Source of the DNA: Actinomadura graeca
Lineage (GTDB): Bacteria; Actinomycetota; Actinomycetes; Streptosporangiales; Streptosporangiaceae
Reading direction: 5' to 3'
Assembly (NCBI RefSeq): GCF_019175365.1
Contig: NZ_CP059572.1
Location: 7,564,001-7,628,000 of the forward strand
DNA: 64,000 bases
Below, one piece after another: positions 9,659 to 17,269 of the stretch. The notes below the pieces were generated by a model. The model saw only the letters and a list, made by a program, of their open reading frames with translations. It was not told the DNA's origin and made no database searches. The first letter of the stretch is position 1. Every line of letters begins with the position of its first letter. Made by a program: the position numbers and the translations under genes.

Positions 9659-12507
9659 TGGAGGTCCCGTCCGTGGCGGAGCGGCGCGAGCTGCGCTGTG
9701 ACGTGCTGGTGGTCGGCGGCGGCACCGCCGGCACGATGGCCGCGATCACCGCGGCCGAGCACGGCGCTACCGTGCTGCTGCTGGAGAAGGCGCACGTCCG
9801 GCACTCCGGTGCCCTCGCCATGGGGATGGACGGCGTGAACAACGCGGTCATCCCCGGCAAGGCCACCCCCGAGGACTACGTCGCCGAGATCACCCGGGCC
9901 AACGACGGCATCGTCGACCAGGCGACCGTCCGGCAGACCGCGACCCGCGGCTTCGCGATGGTGAAGCGCCTCGAACGCTACGGGGTGAAGTTCGAGAAGG
10001 ACGAGCACGGCGAGTACGCGGTGCGCCGCGTCCACCGGTCGGGCGCCTACGTGCTGCCCATGCCGGAGGGCAAGGACGTCAAGAAGGTCCTGTACCGGGT
10101 CCTGCGCCAGCGGTCCATCCGGGAGAAGGTCCAGATCGAGAACCGCGTGATGCCCGTGCGCGTCCTCACCTCCGGCGGCCGCGCGGTGGGCGCCGTGGGG
10201 TTCGACACCCGCAGCGGCGAGTTCGTCACCGTGTCGGCCGGTGCGGTGATCCTGGCGACGGGCGCGTGCGGACGGCTCGGCCTCCCCGCGTCCGGCTACC
10301 TGTACGGGACGTACGAGAACCCCACCAACGCCGGTGACGGCCACGCGATGGCCTACCACGCGGGCGCCGAGCTCAGCGGCATCGAGTGCTTCCAGATCAA
10401 CCCGCTCATCAAGGACTACAACGGTCCCGCGTGCGCCTACGTCGCCAACCCCTTCGGCGGGTACCAGGTGAACGCCGAGGGCACGCGGTTCGTGGACTGC
10501 GACTACTGGTCCGGGCAGATGATGTCGGAGGTCAAACGCGAGATCGACTCCGCACGCGGCCCCATCTACCTCAAGCTCACCCACCTGCCGGACGAGACGC
10601 TGAGCGCGCTTGAGGACATCCTGCACACCACCGAGCGGCCTACCCGGGGCACCTTCCACAGCGGCCGCGGCCACGACTACCGCACCCACGACGTGGAGAT
10701 GCACATCTCCGAGATCGGGCTGTGCGGCGGTCACTCCGCGTCGGGCGTCTGGGTGGACGAGAACGCCCGCACCACCGTCCCCGGCCTGTACGCGGCGGGC
10801 GACCTGGCCTGCGTCCCGCACAACTACATGATCGGCGCGTTCGTCTTCGGCGACCTGGCGGGCGCGCACGCCGCCACCCACCACGGCGCTTCCCGGCACG
10901 GCGCCGCCCACCGCGACGGCGCTTCCGGCACGGCGGAGGACGCGGGGGCCGCGGCGGCGCTGCCCGAGGACCAGATCGCGGCCGCGCACGAGCTGATCTA
11001 CCGGCCGCTCCGCCATCCGGACGGGCCGCCGCAGCCGCAGGTGGAGTACAAGCTGCGCCGCTTCGTCAACGACTACGTCGCACCGCCCAAGACCCGGGCC
11101 AAGCTCGACATCGCCGTCGAGACGTTCACCCGCATGGAGGCGGAGATCGCGGCGATGGGCGCGCGGACCCCGCACGAGCTGATGCGCTGCGCCGAGGTGT
11201 CGTTCATCCGCGACTGCGCGGAGATGGCCGCCCGCTCGTCCCTGACCCGCACCGAGAGCCGCTGGGGCCTCTACCACGACCGCGCCGACCTGCCCGAGCG
11301 CGACGACGCGTCCTGGATGTACCACCTGAACCTGCGGCGGCGCGACGACGGGGCGATGGAGTTCGTCAAGCGCCCGGTCGCGCCCTACCTGGTGCCGGTC
11401 GAGGGCTTCACCGTCCCGCCCGCGGGCGAGCCGGTCGTGCTCGCGCCGTCCGCGCAGCCCCTCCGCGCCGCCGGACTGGGCGGACCGGAGGGTGGCGGCG
11501 GCGCGGCCGGGGGCGCGCGCCCGGCCATGGCCATCGGACGATCCCCGCGGCTGCTGGAGCTCCAGCGGCTGGCCGAGACGGAGCCGCCCGTCGGGGCGAT
11601 CACCCCCTACCTGGACGACCCGGACCCGAAGGTCCGCCGCGCGGCCGTGGCGACGCTGACCGAGGTGGCCCCCGAGGGCGTGGCCGGAGCCCTCGCCGTC
11701 GCGCTCGCCGACACCCACGGCTCCGTGCGCCGCGCCGCCGCGACGGCGCTGCGGGAACTGGTCGAGGTGATCCCGGCCACCCCGGACGTGCGGGTCGCGC
11801 TGTCGTGCGCGCTCACGGGCCGGGACGCCCAGGTGCGCGCGGCCGTCCTGGACGTCCTGCGCGCCCTGCGCCTCGGGACCCCCGAGGTGTTCGCCGGGGC
11901 CCTGGGCGACGCCGACCACCGCGTCCGCCTCCAGGCCGTCCGCGGGCTGGTCTCCCACGACGCGGCCGGGGCGGTCGCGCGGGCCGCCCGCGACGGCTCC
12001 CGGGAGGTGAGGGTGGCCGTGGCGCACGGCCTGGGCACCATCGGCGAGCCGGGCACCATCGGCGAGCCGGGCACCATCGGCGAGCCCGGCGCGGGCGACG
12101 CGCTGGCCGTCCTCGTCCGGGACGGGGACGACCTGGTCAGGGCCGCCGCCCTGGAGGCCCTCGCGGGCGTCGGCTGCCCGCCGCCGCTCGACGCCTCCGC
12201 CGTGGACGCCCTCCACGACCCGGCCTGGCAGGTCCGGGCGGGCGCCGCCCGCGGCCTGGCCCCCGCCGCCCCTGAGATCGCCGCGGGGCCGCTGGTGAAG
12301 GCCCTGGACGACCCGCACCTGGACGTCCGCAAGGCCGCCGTCATCTCCCTGTCCGACCATCTGCGCTCCGCCCGCCTCCTGCACGGCGACGCCGCCCTCC
12401 CCGAGGTCGCCGAGGCGCTGGCGCGGGCCCGGACGGATCCGGACGCCGACGTCCGCGCCTACGCCCGCCGGGGCCTGGCCGGCCCCGCGGTCAGCGGGCC
12501 AGGGTGA
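9658..12507 (+). CDS. AprA/fumarate-reductase-like flavoprotein fused to C-terminal HEAT repeats
   Basis: This 949-residue fusion begins with an FAD-binding fold (DVLVVGGGTAGTMAA near residues 15-30; TVPGLYAAGDLA near 375, the second flavin motif). Middle stretches RHSGALAMGMDGVNN, GIECFQINPLIKDYNGP and CGGHSASGVWVDEN resemble the adenylylsulfate-reductase alpha (AprA) lineage more than SdhA/FrdA; this comparison is from memory. An Ala/His-rich insertion (HHGASRHGAAHRDGA) follows the flavin motif. The flavoprotein core ends near residue 600. Residues about 630-949 form HEAT/PBS-lyase-type helical repeats (DDPDPKVRRAAVATL-like units), suggesting a protein-docking scaffold. The ATG at 9658 overlaps the ATPase stop. 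The electron partner is probably the ferredoxin at 6447. The reaction is unknown; oxidation or reduction of an imported sulfur compound or organic acid is a hypothesis. Its 3' end overlaps convergent cobS by 17 nt. Confidence 0.85.
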   Translation: MEVPSVAERRELRCDVLVVGGGTAGTMAAITAAEHGATVLLLEKAHVRHSGALAMGMDGVNNAVIPGKATPEDYVAEITRANDGIVDQATVRQTATRGFAMVKRLERYGVKFEKDEHGEYAVRRVHRSGAYVLPMPEGKDVKKVLYRVLRQRSIREKVQIENRVMPVRVLTSGGRAVGAVGFDTRSGEFVTVSAGAVILATGACGRLGLPASGYLYGTYENPTNAGDGHAMAYHAGAELSGIECFQINPLIKDYNGPACAYVANPFGGYQVNAEGTRFVDCDYWSGQMMSEVKREIDSARGPIYLKLTHLPDETLSALEDILHTTERPTRGTFHSGRGHDYRTHDVEMHISEIGLCGGHSASGVWVDENARTTVPGLYAAGDLACVPHNYMIGAFVFGDLAGAHAATHHGASRHGAAHRDGASGTAEDAGAAAALPEDQIAAAHELIYRPLRHPDGPPQPQVEYKLRRFVNDYVAPPKTRAKLDIAVETFTRMEAEIAAMGARTPHELMRCAEVSFIRDCAEMAARSSLTRTESRWGLYHDRADLPERDDASWMYHLNLRRRDDGAMEFVKRPVAPYLVPVEGFTVPPAGEPVVLAPSAQPLRAAGLGGPEGGGGAAGGARPAMAIGRSPRLLELQRLAETEPPVGAITPYLDDPDPKVRRAAVATLTEVAPEGVAGALAVALADTHGSVRRAAATALRELVEVIPATPDVRVALSCALTGRDAQVRAAVLDVLRALRLGTPEVFAGALGDADHRVRLQAVRGLVSHDAAGAVARAARDGSREVRVAVAHGLGTIGEPGTIGEPGTIGEPGAGDALAVLVRDGDDLVRAAALEALAGVGCPPPLDASAVDALHDPAWQVRAGAARGLAPAAPEIAAGPLVKALDDPHLDVRKAAVISLSDHLRSARLLHGDAALPEVAEALARARTDPDADVRAYARRGLAGPAVSGPG
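12034..12087 (+). repeat. Three in-frame 18-bp tandem repeats encoding GTIGEP
   Basis: Three successive copies of an 18-bp unit (ggcaccatcggcgagccg; the third differs at its last base) encode GTIGEP three times inside the HEAT region of the flavoprotein. Near identity at third positions suggests recent expansion by slippage. The frame is preserved. Confidence 0.9.
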
Positions 12508-13273
12508 CCAGGGCGGCGGTCGCGGCGCACTCGACCAGGGCGCCGAGGACGTCGCCGGTGACACCGCCCAGGCGGCGGACGGCATGACGCAGCAGGAGCG
12601 CGGAGGCCGCCAGGCCCGCGACGACCGCGGCGGCGGAGCGCACGCCGCCGCCGGTCCCGCCGGCGGCGGCCCCGGCGAGGGCGGCGGCCAGGATCGCCAC
12701 GGCCGTCACCGCCAGCGCCGCGCGGACGGGCACGGTCCCCGCCACCAGGGCGCCCAGCCCGCCCGGCCGCGCCGGGGGGACGGCGGCGCGGCACGCCCAG
12801 GGGAGCGCCAGCCGCCCGGTGACGGCGGCGACGAGCACGGCGGTCACGGCGTGCGGGGCGGAGGCCAGCGCCGCGACCTGCGCGAGCAGGACCAGCACCA
12901 GCGTCACCACGCCGAACGGCCCGATGTCGGACCGCTTCATGATCGTGAGCGCCTCGGCGGCCGGGCGGCCGCTGCCCAGGCCGTCGGCGAGGTCGGCCAG
13001 CCCGTCCAGGTGCAGGGCCCGGGTGAGCACCGCCGTCACGGCCACGGCCAGCGCCGCCCGCAGCAGCGGCGACAGGCCCAGCGCGTCACCCGCGAGCAGG
13101 ACCAGCGCGGCGGCCCCGCCCGTGATCAATCCCACCGCGGGCGCCAGGAGCATGGCGGCGCGGGCGGCCTCCCGGTCCACCCGCTCCGCCCCGCCGCCCG
13201 CGGGGAGCGGGACGATGGTGAGAAAGGTGACCGCCAGCCGCAGGCCCGCCTTCGCGGCGTCTCCGTCCTTCAC
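12491..13273 (-). CDS. cobS: Adenosylcobinamide-GDP ribazoletransferase (cobalamin 5'-phosphate synthase)
   Basis: This 260-residue membrane enzyme joins adenosylcobinamide-GDP to alpha-ribazole in the last steps of B12 assembly. It is Ala/Val/Leu-rich with several transmembrane helices. It carries LTIVPLP near the N-terminus, the acidic family motif HLDGLADLADGLGS near residues 87-100, and MKRSDIGPFGV. The start is the GTG at 13273, overlapping the cobU stop by 4 nt (GTGA). The 3' end overlaps the convergent flavoprotein gene by 17 nt. No cobalamin riboswitch is visible upstream of cobU. Confidence 0.94.
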   Translation of the reverse strand: MKDGDAAKAGLRLAVTFLTIVPLPAGGGAERVDREAARAAMLLAPAVGLITGGAAALVLLAGDALGLSPLLRAALAVAVTAVLTRALHLDGLADLADGLGSGRPAAEALTIMKRSDIGPFGVVTLVLVLLAQVAALASAPHAVTAVLVAAVTGRLALPWACRAAVPPARPGGLGALVAGTVPVRAALAVTAVAILAAALAGAAAGGTGGGVRSAAAVVAGLAASALLLRHAVRRLGGVTGDVLGALVECAATAALVTLAR

Positions 13274-14214
13274 GGCAGGTCCATGACGCGTCCGGCCACG
13301 ACCAGCGCCGCCTCCTCGGACTCCGCCGCGAGGCGCTGGTTGAGGTGGCCGAGCAGGTCCCGGAACGCCCGCCCGGACGGCGTGGCCGGCACCAGCGACA
13401 GCCCGACCTCGTCGCTGACCGCGACCACGCGCGCGCGGGTGCCGCGCCAGGCGGCGACCACCTCCTCCAGCCGGGGGCGCACGCGCGACGGGTCGTCCCA
13501 GGCGCCGGCCTCGTCGATCGCGGCCGTGAGCCACGTGCCGATCCCGTCCACGAGCACCGCGCCCGTCGCCGCCGCGAGGGCGCCCGGGAGATCGGTGGTC
13601 TCGACCGTCCGCCACCACGCGGGACGGCGGCCGCGGTGCGCGGCGATCCGCGCGTTCCATTCGGGGTCGTCGTCGCGGGCCAGGCCGGTCGCCACGTATG
13701 TCACGTCCGGGCACGCGGCCAGGCGGAGTTCGGCTTCGGCGGATTTGCCCGACCGCGTGCCGCCCAGGAGCAGCGTCCGCGACGGACCGCCCTGAGGGCG
13801 TTCCCAGAACGCCATCCGGCGTTCCAGTTCGGCAGGAGAGGAGATGCGGTGGTCAACGTGAACGGCCATGACCTCCGTCTTGGGTGTGGCCGCACCCACA
13901 TGGCGCAGGCGTCCCAGGTGCTCGGGCGAACCGGCGAGGTCCAGCAGGACCGCGTCGTACTCCACGCCCGCGGCCGGTTCAGGGGCCGCCCCCGGCCCGG
14001 ACGCCACCAGGGCCCGTCCGCCGCCCGCGCCCGTCACGTCGTGGCCGCCGGGGACGCGCACGCGGGCGCAGTCCTCCAGCGGCACCCCGTCGATCACGAC
14101 GCTGGCCGGTTCGTGCCGGATCCCGGCGAGGCGCAGCCGGTTGCAGGAGGCGCAGACGCAGCCGGTCGCGGGCCATCCCCGCGGGCCGGCGAAGGCGCGA
14201 AGCTCGATGTCCAT
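13270..14214 (-). CDS. cobU: Adenosylcobinamide kinase/guanylyltransferase with N-terminal metallo-beta-lactamase-like remnant
   Basis: The C-terminal 165 residues are CobU: P-loop GGTRSGKS at 150-157, then ATGLARDDDPEWNARIAAH with the guanylylated histidine, VLVDGIGTWLT, and VSDEVGLSLVP before a conserved GRAFRDLLG. This enzyme phosphorylates and guanylylates adenosylcobinamide. The N-terminal 145 residues (FAGPRGWPATGCVCASCNRLR) resemble the start of a metallo-beta-lactamase-like domain often fused to actinobacterial CobU. It is short, and no HxHxDH metal motif is visible, so it looks degenerate. ATG start at 14214. cobS follows with a 4-nt overlap. Confidence 0.92.
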   Translation of the reverse strand: MDIELRAFAGPRGWPATGCVCASCNRLRLAGIRHEPASVVIDGVPLEDCARVRVPGGHDVTGAGGGRALVASGPGAAPEPAAGVEYDAVLLDLAGSPEHLGRLRHVGAATPKTEVMAVHVDHRISSPAELERRMAFWERPQGGPSRTLLLGGTRSGKSAEAELRLAACPDVTYVATGLARDDDPEWNARIAAHRGRRPAWWRTVETTDLPGALAAATGAVLVDGIGTWLTAAIDEAGAWDDPSRVRPRLEEVVAAWRGTRARVVAVSDEVGLSLVPATPSGRAFRDLLGHLNQRLAAESEEAALVVAGRVMDLP

Positions 14215-14302
14215 GTCGATCGGAACTCTACGGCCGCGCTGGAACCGGCCCTCCGCTGGATACCCTCACCTGGAAGTCCGCGACGTCCTCTGAGGAGACC
14301 CG

Positions 14303-15190
14303 GTGGGCATTCCCCCGAACACACCGTGGCAGCAGCCGGGCCCGCCTTACGGGCCGCCGCCCTCCACACCGCCGCCCTCCATGCCGCCGCCGTCCATGCC
14401 GCCGGGAGGCCACGGGCCCGGCTGGAGTCCCGTCCCGCCGATCCCGCCCGGCCCGCCTCCCCGGCGGACGGGGGCCGGGCTGGCTATCGCCCTCGCCACC
14501 GGCGGGCTCGTCCTCGTCCTGATCGTGGTGGCGGCCGTCGTCCTCGCCGGGCGGGACGGCGGCGGCGGAGGAGGTGGGGCAGGCGGGGCCCAGGCGCGGG
14601 CGAAGACCGGTGAGATCAAGGGCGGCGCGCTCGCCACCCCCGGCCCCGACGGCAGCCTCACCATGGCGCGGCCGGGCGTCACCGGCCCGGTCGTGGACGT
14701 CTACGAGGACTTCGCATGCCCGCACTGCGGCGCGTTCGACCGCCTGCACGACCCGATGCTCAAGGAACTCGCGGTGTCCGGCCGCGCGAAGGTGGTCTTC
14801 CGCCCGGTCGTGATCTTCAGCGCGGGCAACGAGCCCGCGCACGGCAACTCGCTGCGGGCGGCAGCGGCGCTGCGCTGCGTCCCGGACGGCGCGCGCTGGC
14901 TGTCCTACCAGGACGCGCTGTACGCGCACCAGCCGCCTTCGCTGAGCGAGAAGGGCTACGCCACGTCCGACCTCGTCGCCTACGCCGCGCCGTTCGGGCT
15001 GACCGGAGACGGCTTCCGGAACTGCGTGACGGGCCAGCGGTACGCGGACGAGGTCACGGTGGTCAGCAAGGGGTACATAGCGTCCGGCCTCCAGGGCACG
15101 CCCAGCGTCAGGGTGAACGGGCGGATGCTCGGCTCGGCCGAGACCGCCTCGCCCGAGACGCTGCGCCGCGCGGTCGAGGCCGCGTCCTGA
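14303..15190 (+). CDS. Membrane-anchored DsbA/thioredoxin-fold protein
   Basis: This 295-residue protein has a cytoplasmic Pro/Gly-rich tail (residues 1-52), one transmembrane helix at about 57-80 (LAIALATGGLVLVLIVV), a Gly linker and an extracytoplasmic thioredoxin-fold domain. The active site is CPHC at 139-142 in VYEDFACPHCGAFD, and the cis-Pro loop is GTPSVRVNG near 265. This is the DsbA-like oxidoreductase architecture typical of actinobacteria, likely forming or isomerising disulfides in secreted proteins. The GTG at 14303 has GAGGAG 7 nt upstream. The proline-rich tail PSTPPPSMPPPSMPP is internally repetitive. Confidence 0.9.
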   Translation: MGIPPNTPWQQPGPPYGPPPSTPPPSMPPPSMPPGGHGPGWSPVPPIPPGPPPRRTGAGLAIALATGGLVLVLIVVAAVVLAGRDGGGGGGGAGGAQARAKTGEIKGGALATPGPDGSLTMARPGVTGPVVDVYEDFACPHCGAFDRLHDPMLKELAVSGRAKVVFRPVVIFSAGNEPAHGNSLRAAAALRCVPDGARWLSYQDALYAHQPPSLSEKGYATSDLVAYAAPFGLTGDGFRNCVTGQRYADEVTVVSKGYIASGLQGTPSVRVNGRMLGSAETASPETLRRAVEAAS

Positions 15191-15243
15191 TCAGGCGGCG
15201 CCTGGAGGGACTAGTCTCACCGCGACGAGGGAGGTCGACAGCG

Positions 15244-15441
15244 ATGGCGTGGAGCTGGCGTTTGGAAAGGGCCGACGGGCGGCCCGCGGGGGAGTCGGAG
15301 GAGACCTTCTCCACCCAGGCGGACGCGGAGAGCTGGCTGGGCGAGAACTGGCGCGCCCTGCGCGCCGACGAGGTCGAGAAGGTGACCCTGCTGGACGGCG
15401 AGTCGGCCGTCTACGGGATGAGCCTCGACGACCCCGTCTGA
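15244..15441 (+). CDS. Small conserved actinobacterial protein of unknown function
   Basis: This 65-residue acidic protein begins MAWSWRLERADG and ends YGMSLDDPV. It contains no cysteines, membrane helix or known catalytic motif. GAGGGAGGTC precedes the ATG. It reads like a single small alpha/beta domain, and similar short proteins are common in actinomycetes, but I cannot assign a function. It follows the DsbA-like gene by 53 nt and converges with the aldo/keto reductase across a hairpin. Confidence 0.75.
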   Translation: MAWSWRLERADGRPAGESEETFSTQADAESWLGENWRALRADEVEKVTLLDGESAVYGMSLDDPV

Positions 15442-15486
15442 CACGGCCCGCCCGCGGCGGCCCGGGCGGCGCGGCGCCGGCGCACC

Positions 15487-15513
15487 GGGCCGCGGGGCCG
15501 GACCCCGCGGCCC
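15487..15513. terminator. Bidirectional hairpin between convergent genes
   Basis: GGGCCGCGGGG (15487-15497) and CCCCGCGGCCC (15503-15513) form a perfect 11-bp stem with a CCGGA loop in the 78-bp gap between convergent stop codons. There is no U-tract, as is usual in very G+C-rich genomes. Confidence 0.6.
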
Positions 15514-15519
15514 TCGCGC

Positions 15520-16521
15520 TCAGGGGCGCGTGCTCGGGCTGACCGTCTTGGCCGGGTCGCGGACGACGGCGTCGCCGAGGACGTCGTCGATACGCTTCAG
15601 CACCTCGGCGTCCAGCCTGACACCGGCCGCCTTCACGTTGTCGGCCACCTGCTCGGGACGCGACGCCCCGACGATCGCCGCCGACACGTTCGGGTTCTGC
15701 AGCGTCCAGGCGACGGCGAGCTGGGCCATCGACAGCCCGAGCTCGTCGGCGATCGGGCGCAGGTTCTGCACGCGGGTGAGCACGTCGTCGTTCAGGTAGC
15801 GCCGGACCATGTCGGCGCCGCCCTTCTCGTCGGTCGCACGCGACCCCTCCGGCAGCGCTTGGCCCGGCTTGTACTTGCCGGTGAGCACGCCCTGCGCGAT
15901 CGGCGACCAGACGATCTGCCCGACGCCCTCGCGCTCGGACAGCGGGACGATCTCCTCCTCGATGACCCGCCACAGCATCGAGTACTGCGGCTGGTTGGAG
16001 ACGATCCGGTCGAGGCCCATCTCGTCGGCGATCTTCAGGGCCCGCTCGATCTCGTCGGCGCGCCACTCCGAGACGCCCACGTACAGCACCTTGCCCTGGC
16101 GGACGAGGTCGTCGAACGCCCTGAGGGTCTCCTCCAGCGGCGTCTCGCGGTCGAACCGGTGGGCCTGGTACAGGTCGACGTAGTCGGTGCCGAGCCGGCG
16201 GAGCGAGCCGTCGATCGACTCCCTGATGTGCTTGCGGGACAGCCCCCGGTCGTTCTGCCCGGGACCGGTGGGCCAGTAGACCTTCGTGAAGATCTCCAGC
16301 CCCTCGCGGCGCTGCCCCTTGAGCGCGCGCCCGAGGACCTCCTCGGCGCGCGTCCCGGCGTACACGTCCGCGGTGTCGAAGGTGGTGATCCCCTCGTCGA
16401 GGGCCGCGCGCACGCAGGCGTGCGCGGCGTCCTCCTCGACCTGGGAGCCGTGGGTGAGCCAGTTGCCGTACGCGATCTCGCTGATCTTCAGACCGCTCCG
16501 GCCCAGGTATCGGAACTCCAT
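15520..16521 (-). CDS. Aldo/keto reductase, potassium-channel beta-subunit-like
   Basis: This 333-residue NADPH-dependent TIM-barrel oxidoreductase starts MEFRYLGRSGLKISEI. The catalytic tetrad is visible: Asp and Tyr in FDTADVYAGTRAEEVLG (near 47-53), Lys in IFTKVYWP (near 80) and His in YQAHRFD (near 115). SNQPQYSML and AAIVGASRPEQV are AKR substrate-loop and cofactor elements. I chose the ATG at 16521. A TAGGGT sequence 8 nt before it suggests a leaderless transcript, and the longer in-frame start at 16581 would add unconserved residues. Physiological substrate unknown. Confidence 0.93.
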   Translation of the reverse strand: MEFRYLGRSGLKISEIAYGNWLTHGSQVEEDAAHACVRAALDEGITTFDTADVYAGTRAEEVLGRALKGQRREGLEIFTKVYWPTGPGQNDRGLSRKHIRESIDGSLRRLGTDYVDLYQAHRFDRETPLEETLRAFDDLVRQGKVLYVGVSEWRADEIERALKIADEMGLDRIVSNQPQYSMLWRVIEEEIVPLSEREGVGQIVWSPIAQGVLTGKYKPGQALPEGSRATDEKGGADMVRRYLNDDVLTRVQNLRPIADELGLSMAQLAVAWTLQNPNVSAAIVGASRPEQVADNVKAAGVRLDAEVLKRIDDVLGDAVVRDPAKTVSPSTRP

Positions 16522-16561
16522 GGGCACGAACCCTAGCCGGACGTGGAACGGTACCGGCGCG

Positions 16562-17137
16562 TCAGACCTTGTCCTTCTCACCCAGCGAGACCGCCGGCGC
16601 GGGCATCCGGAGCCTGCGGATCTGCATGGCGCGCATGGCCGCGTACAGCCCGACGCCCCGGGTGTCCTCGCCGGGGTGGCGCTCCGCGGCGAGCTTCTTG
16701 ACCCCCCGGCTCAGGAACACGCCCTCGGCGAGGACGATGAGCAGCACCACCGGCGGCGCGAACAGCCCCAGCAGCCGCGCCGCGGGGATCGGCAGGAGGC
16801 TGAGGATCACGATCGCGAACAGCGCGTACATCAGGTACGAGCCGAAGGTGCGGCGGGCGTCGACGTAGTTGCGCGCGAGCCTGCGGACGGGGCCCTTGTC
16901 CCGCTTGAGCAGGTACTTCTCCTCGCCCCTGGCCATGCCGGCGCGGGCCTTGACGCGCTCGTCCGCCTGCCTCGCCCTGACCTTCTTGTACGCCTCCTTG
17001 CGGGAGGAGGGCGCGGTGATGGGCTGGCGGCGGCGTTTCTCGGCCTCGCTGCGCTTGGGCGTGGGGCGGCCCTTTCCTCCCGGCTTTACTACCTGAGGAG
17101 GATTCGCCGGGGCTTCCGGGGTACGACGCTTGAACAC
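16562..17137 (-). CDS. DUF3043 membrane protein
   Basis: This 191-residue protein has a very basic cytoplasmic N-terminus (KRSEAEKRRRQ, KEAYKKVRARQADERV), two adjacent transmembrane helices near residues 100-145 and a conserved basic C-terminus (MRAMQIRRLRMP). This is the DUF3043 architecture found across actinobacteria. GTG start at 17137. It is divergent from pspA, and its function is not established. Confidence 0.88.
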   Translation of the reverse strand: MFKRRTPEAPANPPQVVKPGGKGRPTPKRSEAEKRRRQPITAPSSRKEAYKKVRARQADERVKARAGMARGEEKYLLKRDKGPVRRLARNYVDARRTFGSYLMYALFAIVILSLLPIPAARLLGLFAPPVVLLIVLAEGVFLSRGVKKLAAERHPGEDTRGVGLYAAMRAMQIRRLRMPAPAVSLGEKDKV

Positions 17138-17176
17138 GGGCTCAGCCTACCGGCTGCGAACATCGTGGCTGCCTCG

Positions 17177-17188
17177 CGCGTTAACGCG
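17177..17188. promoter_or_regulatory. Perfect 12-bp palindrome upstream of pspA
   Basis: CGCGTTAACGCG lies in the 132-bp divergent region between DUF3043 and pspA. TAGGGT and GATAAG follow directly on the plus strand and could be -10-like elements. Its position 82 nt before pspA suggests a regulator-binding site; which regulator is unknown. Confidence 0.4.
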
Positions 17189-17269
17189 TAGGGTGATAAG
17201 AACCCCAGCAGTGGTCATTAAGCCCAGTTTGCGACTGAGGCGACAGCACGAAGGGACCGGCGCCGCGCG

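Noticed and set aside
5578..12507. Sulfate-reduction (apr/dsr) operon
   Set aside because: Only the AprA- and AprB-like pair is present. Sat, Dsr and Qmo genes are absent, and the flavoprotein is coupled to an importer instead.
8851..12585. Long minus-strand open frame antisense to the ATPase and flavoprotein
   Set aside because: Composition (Arg/Gly/His/Val-rich, no motifs) marks it as a shadow. The plus-strand proteins carry all family signatures.
13273..14302. Cobalamin riboswitch controlling cobU-cobS
   Set aside because: No B12-box-like sequence was found upstream of cobU. The short 88-bp gap is too small for the element.
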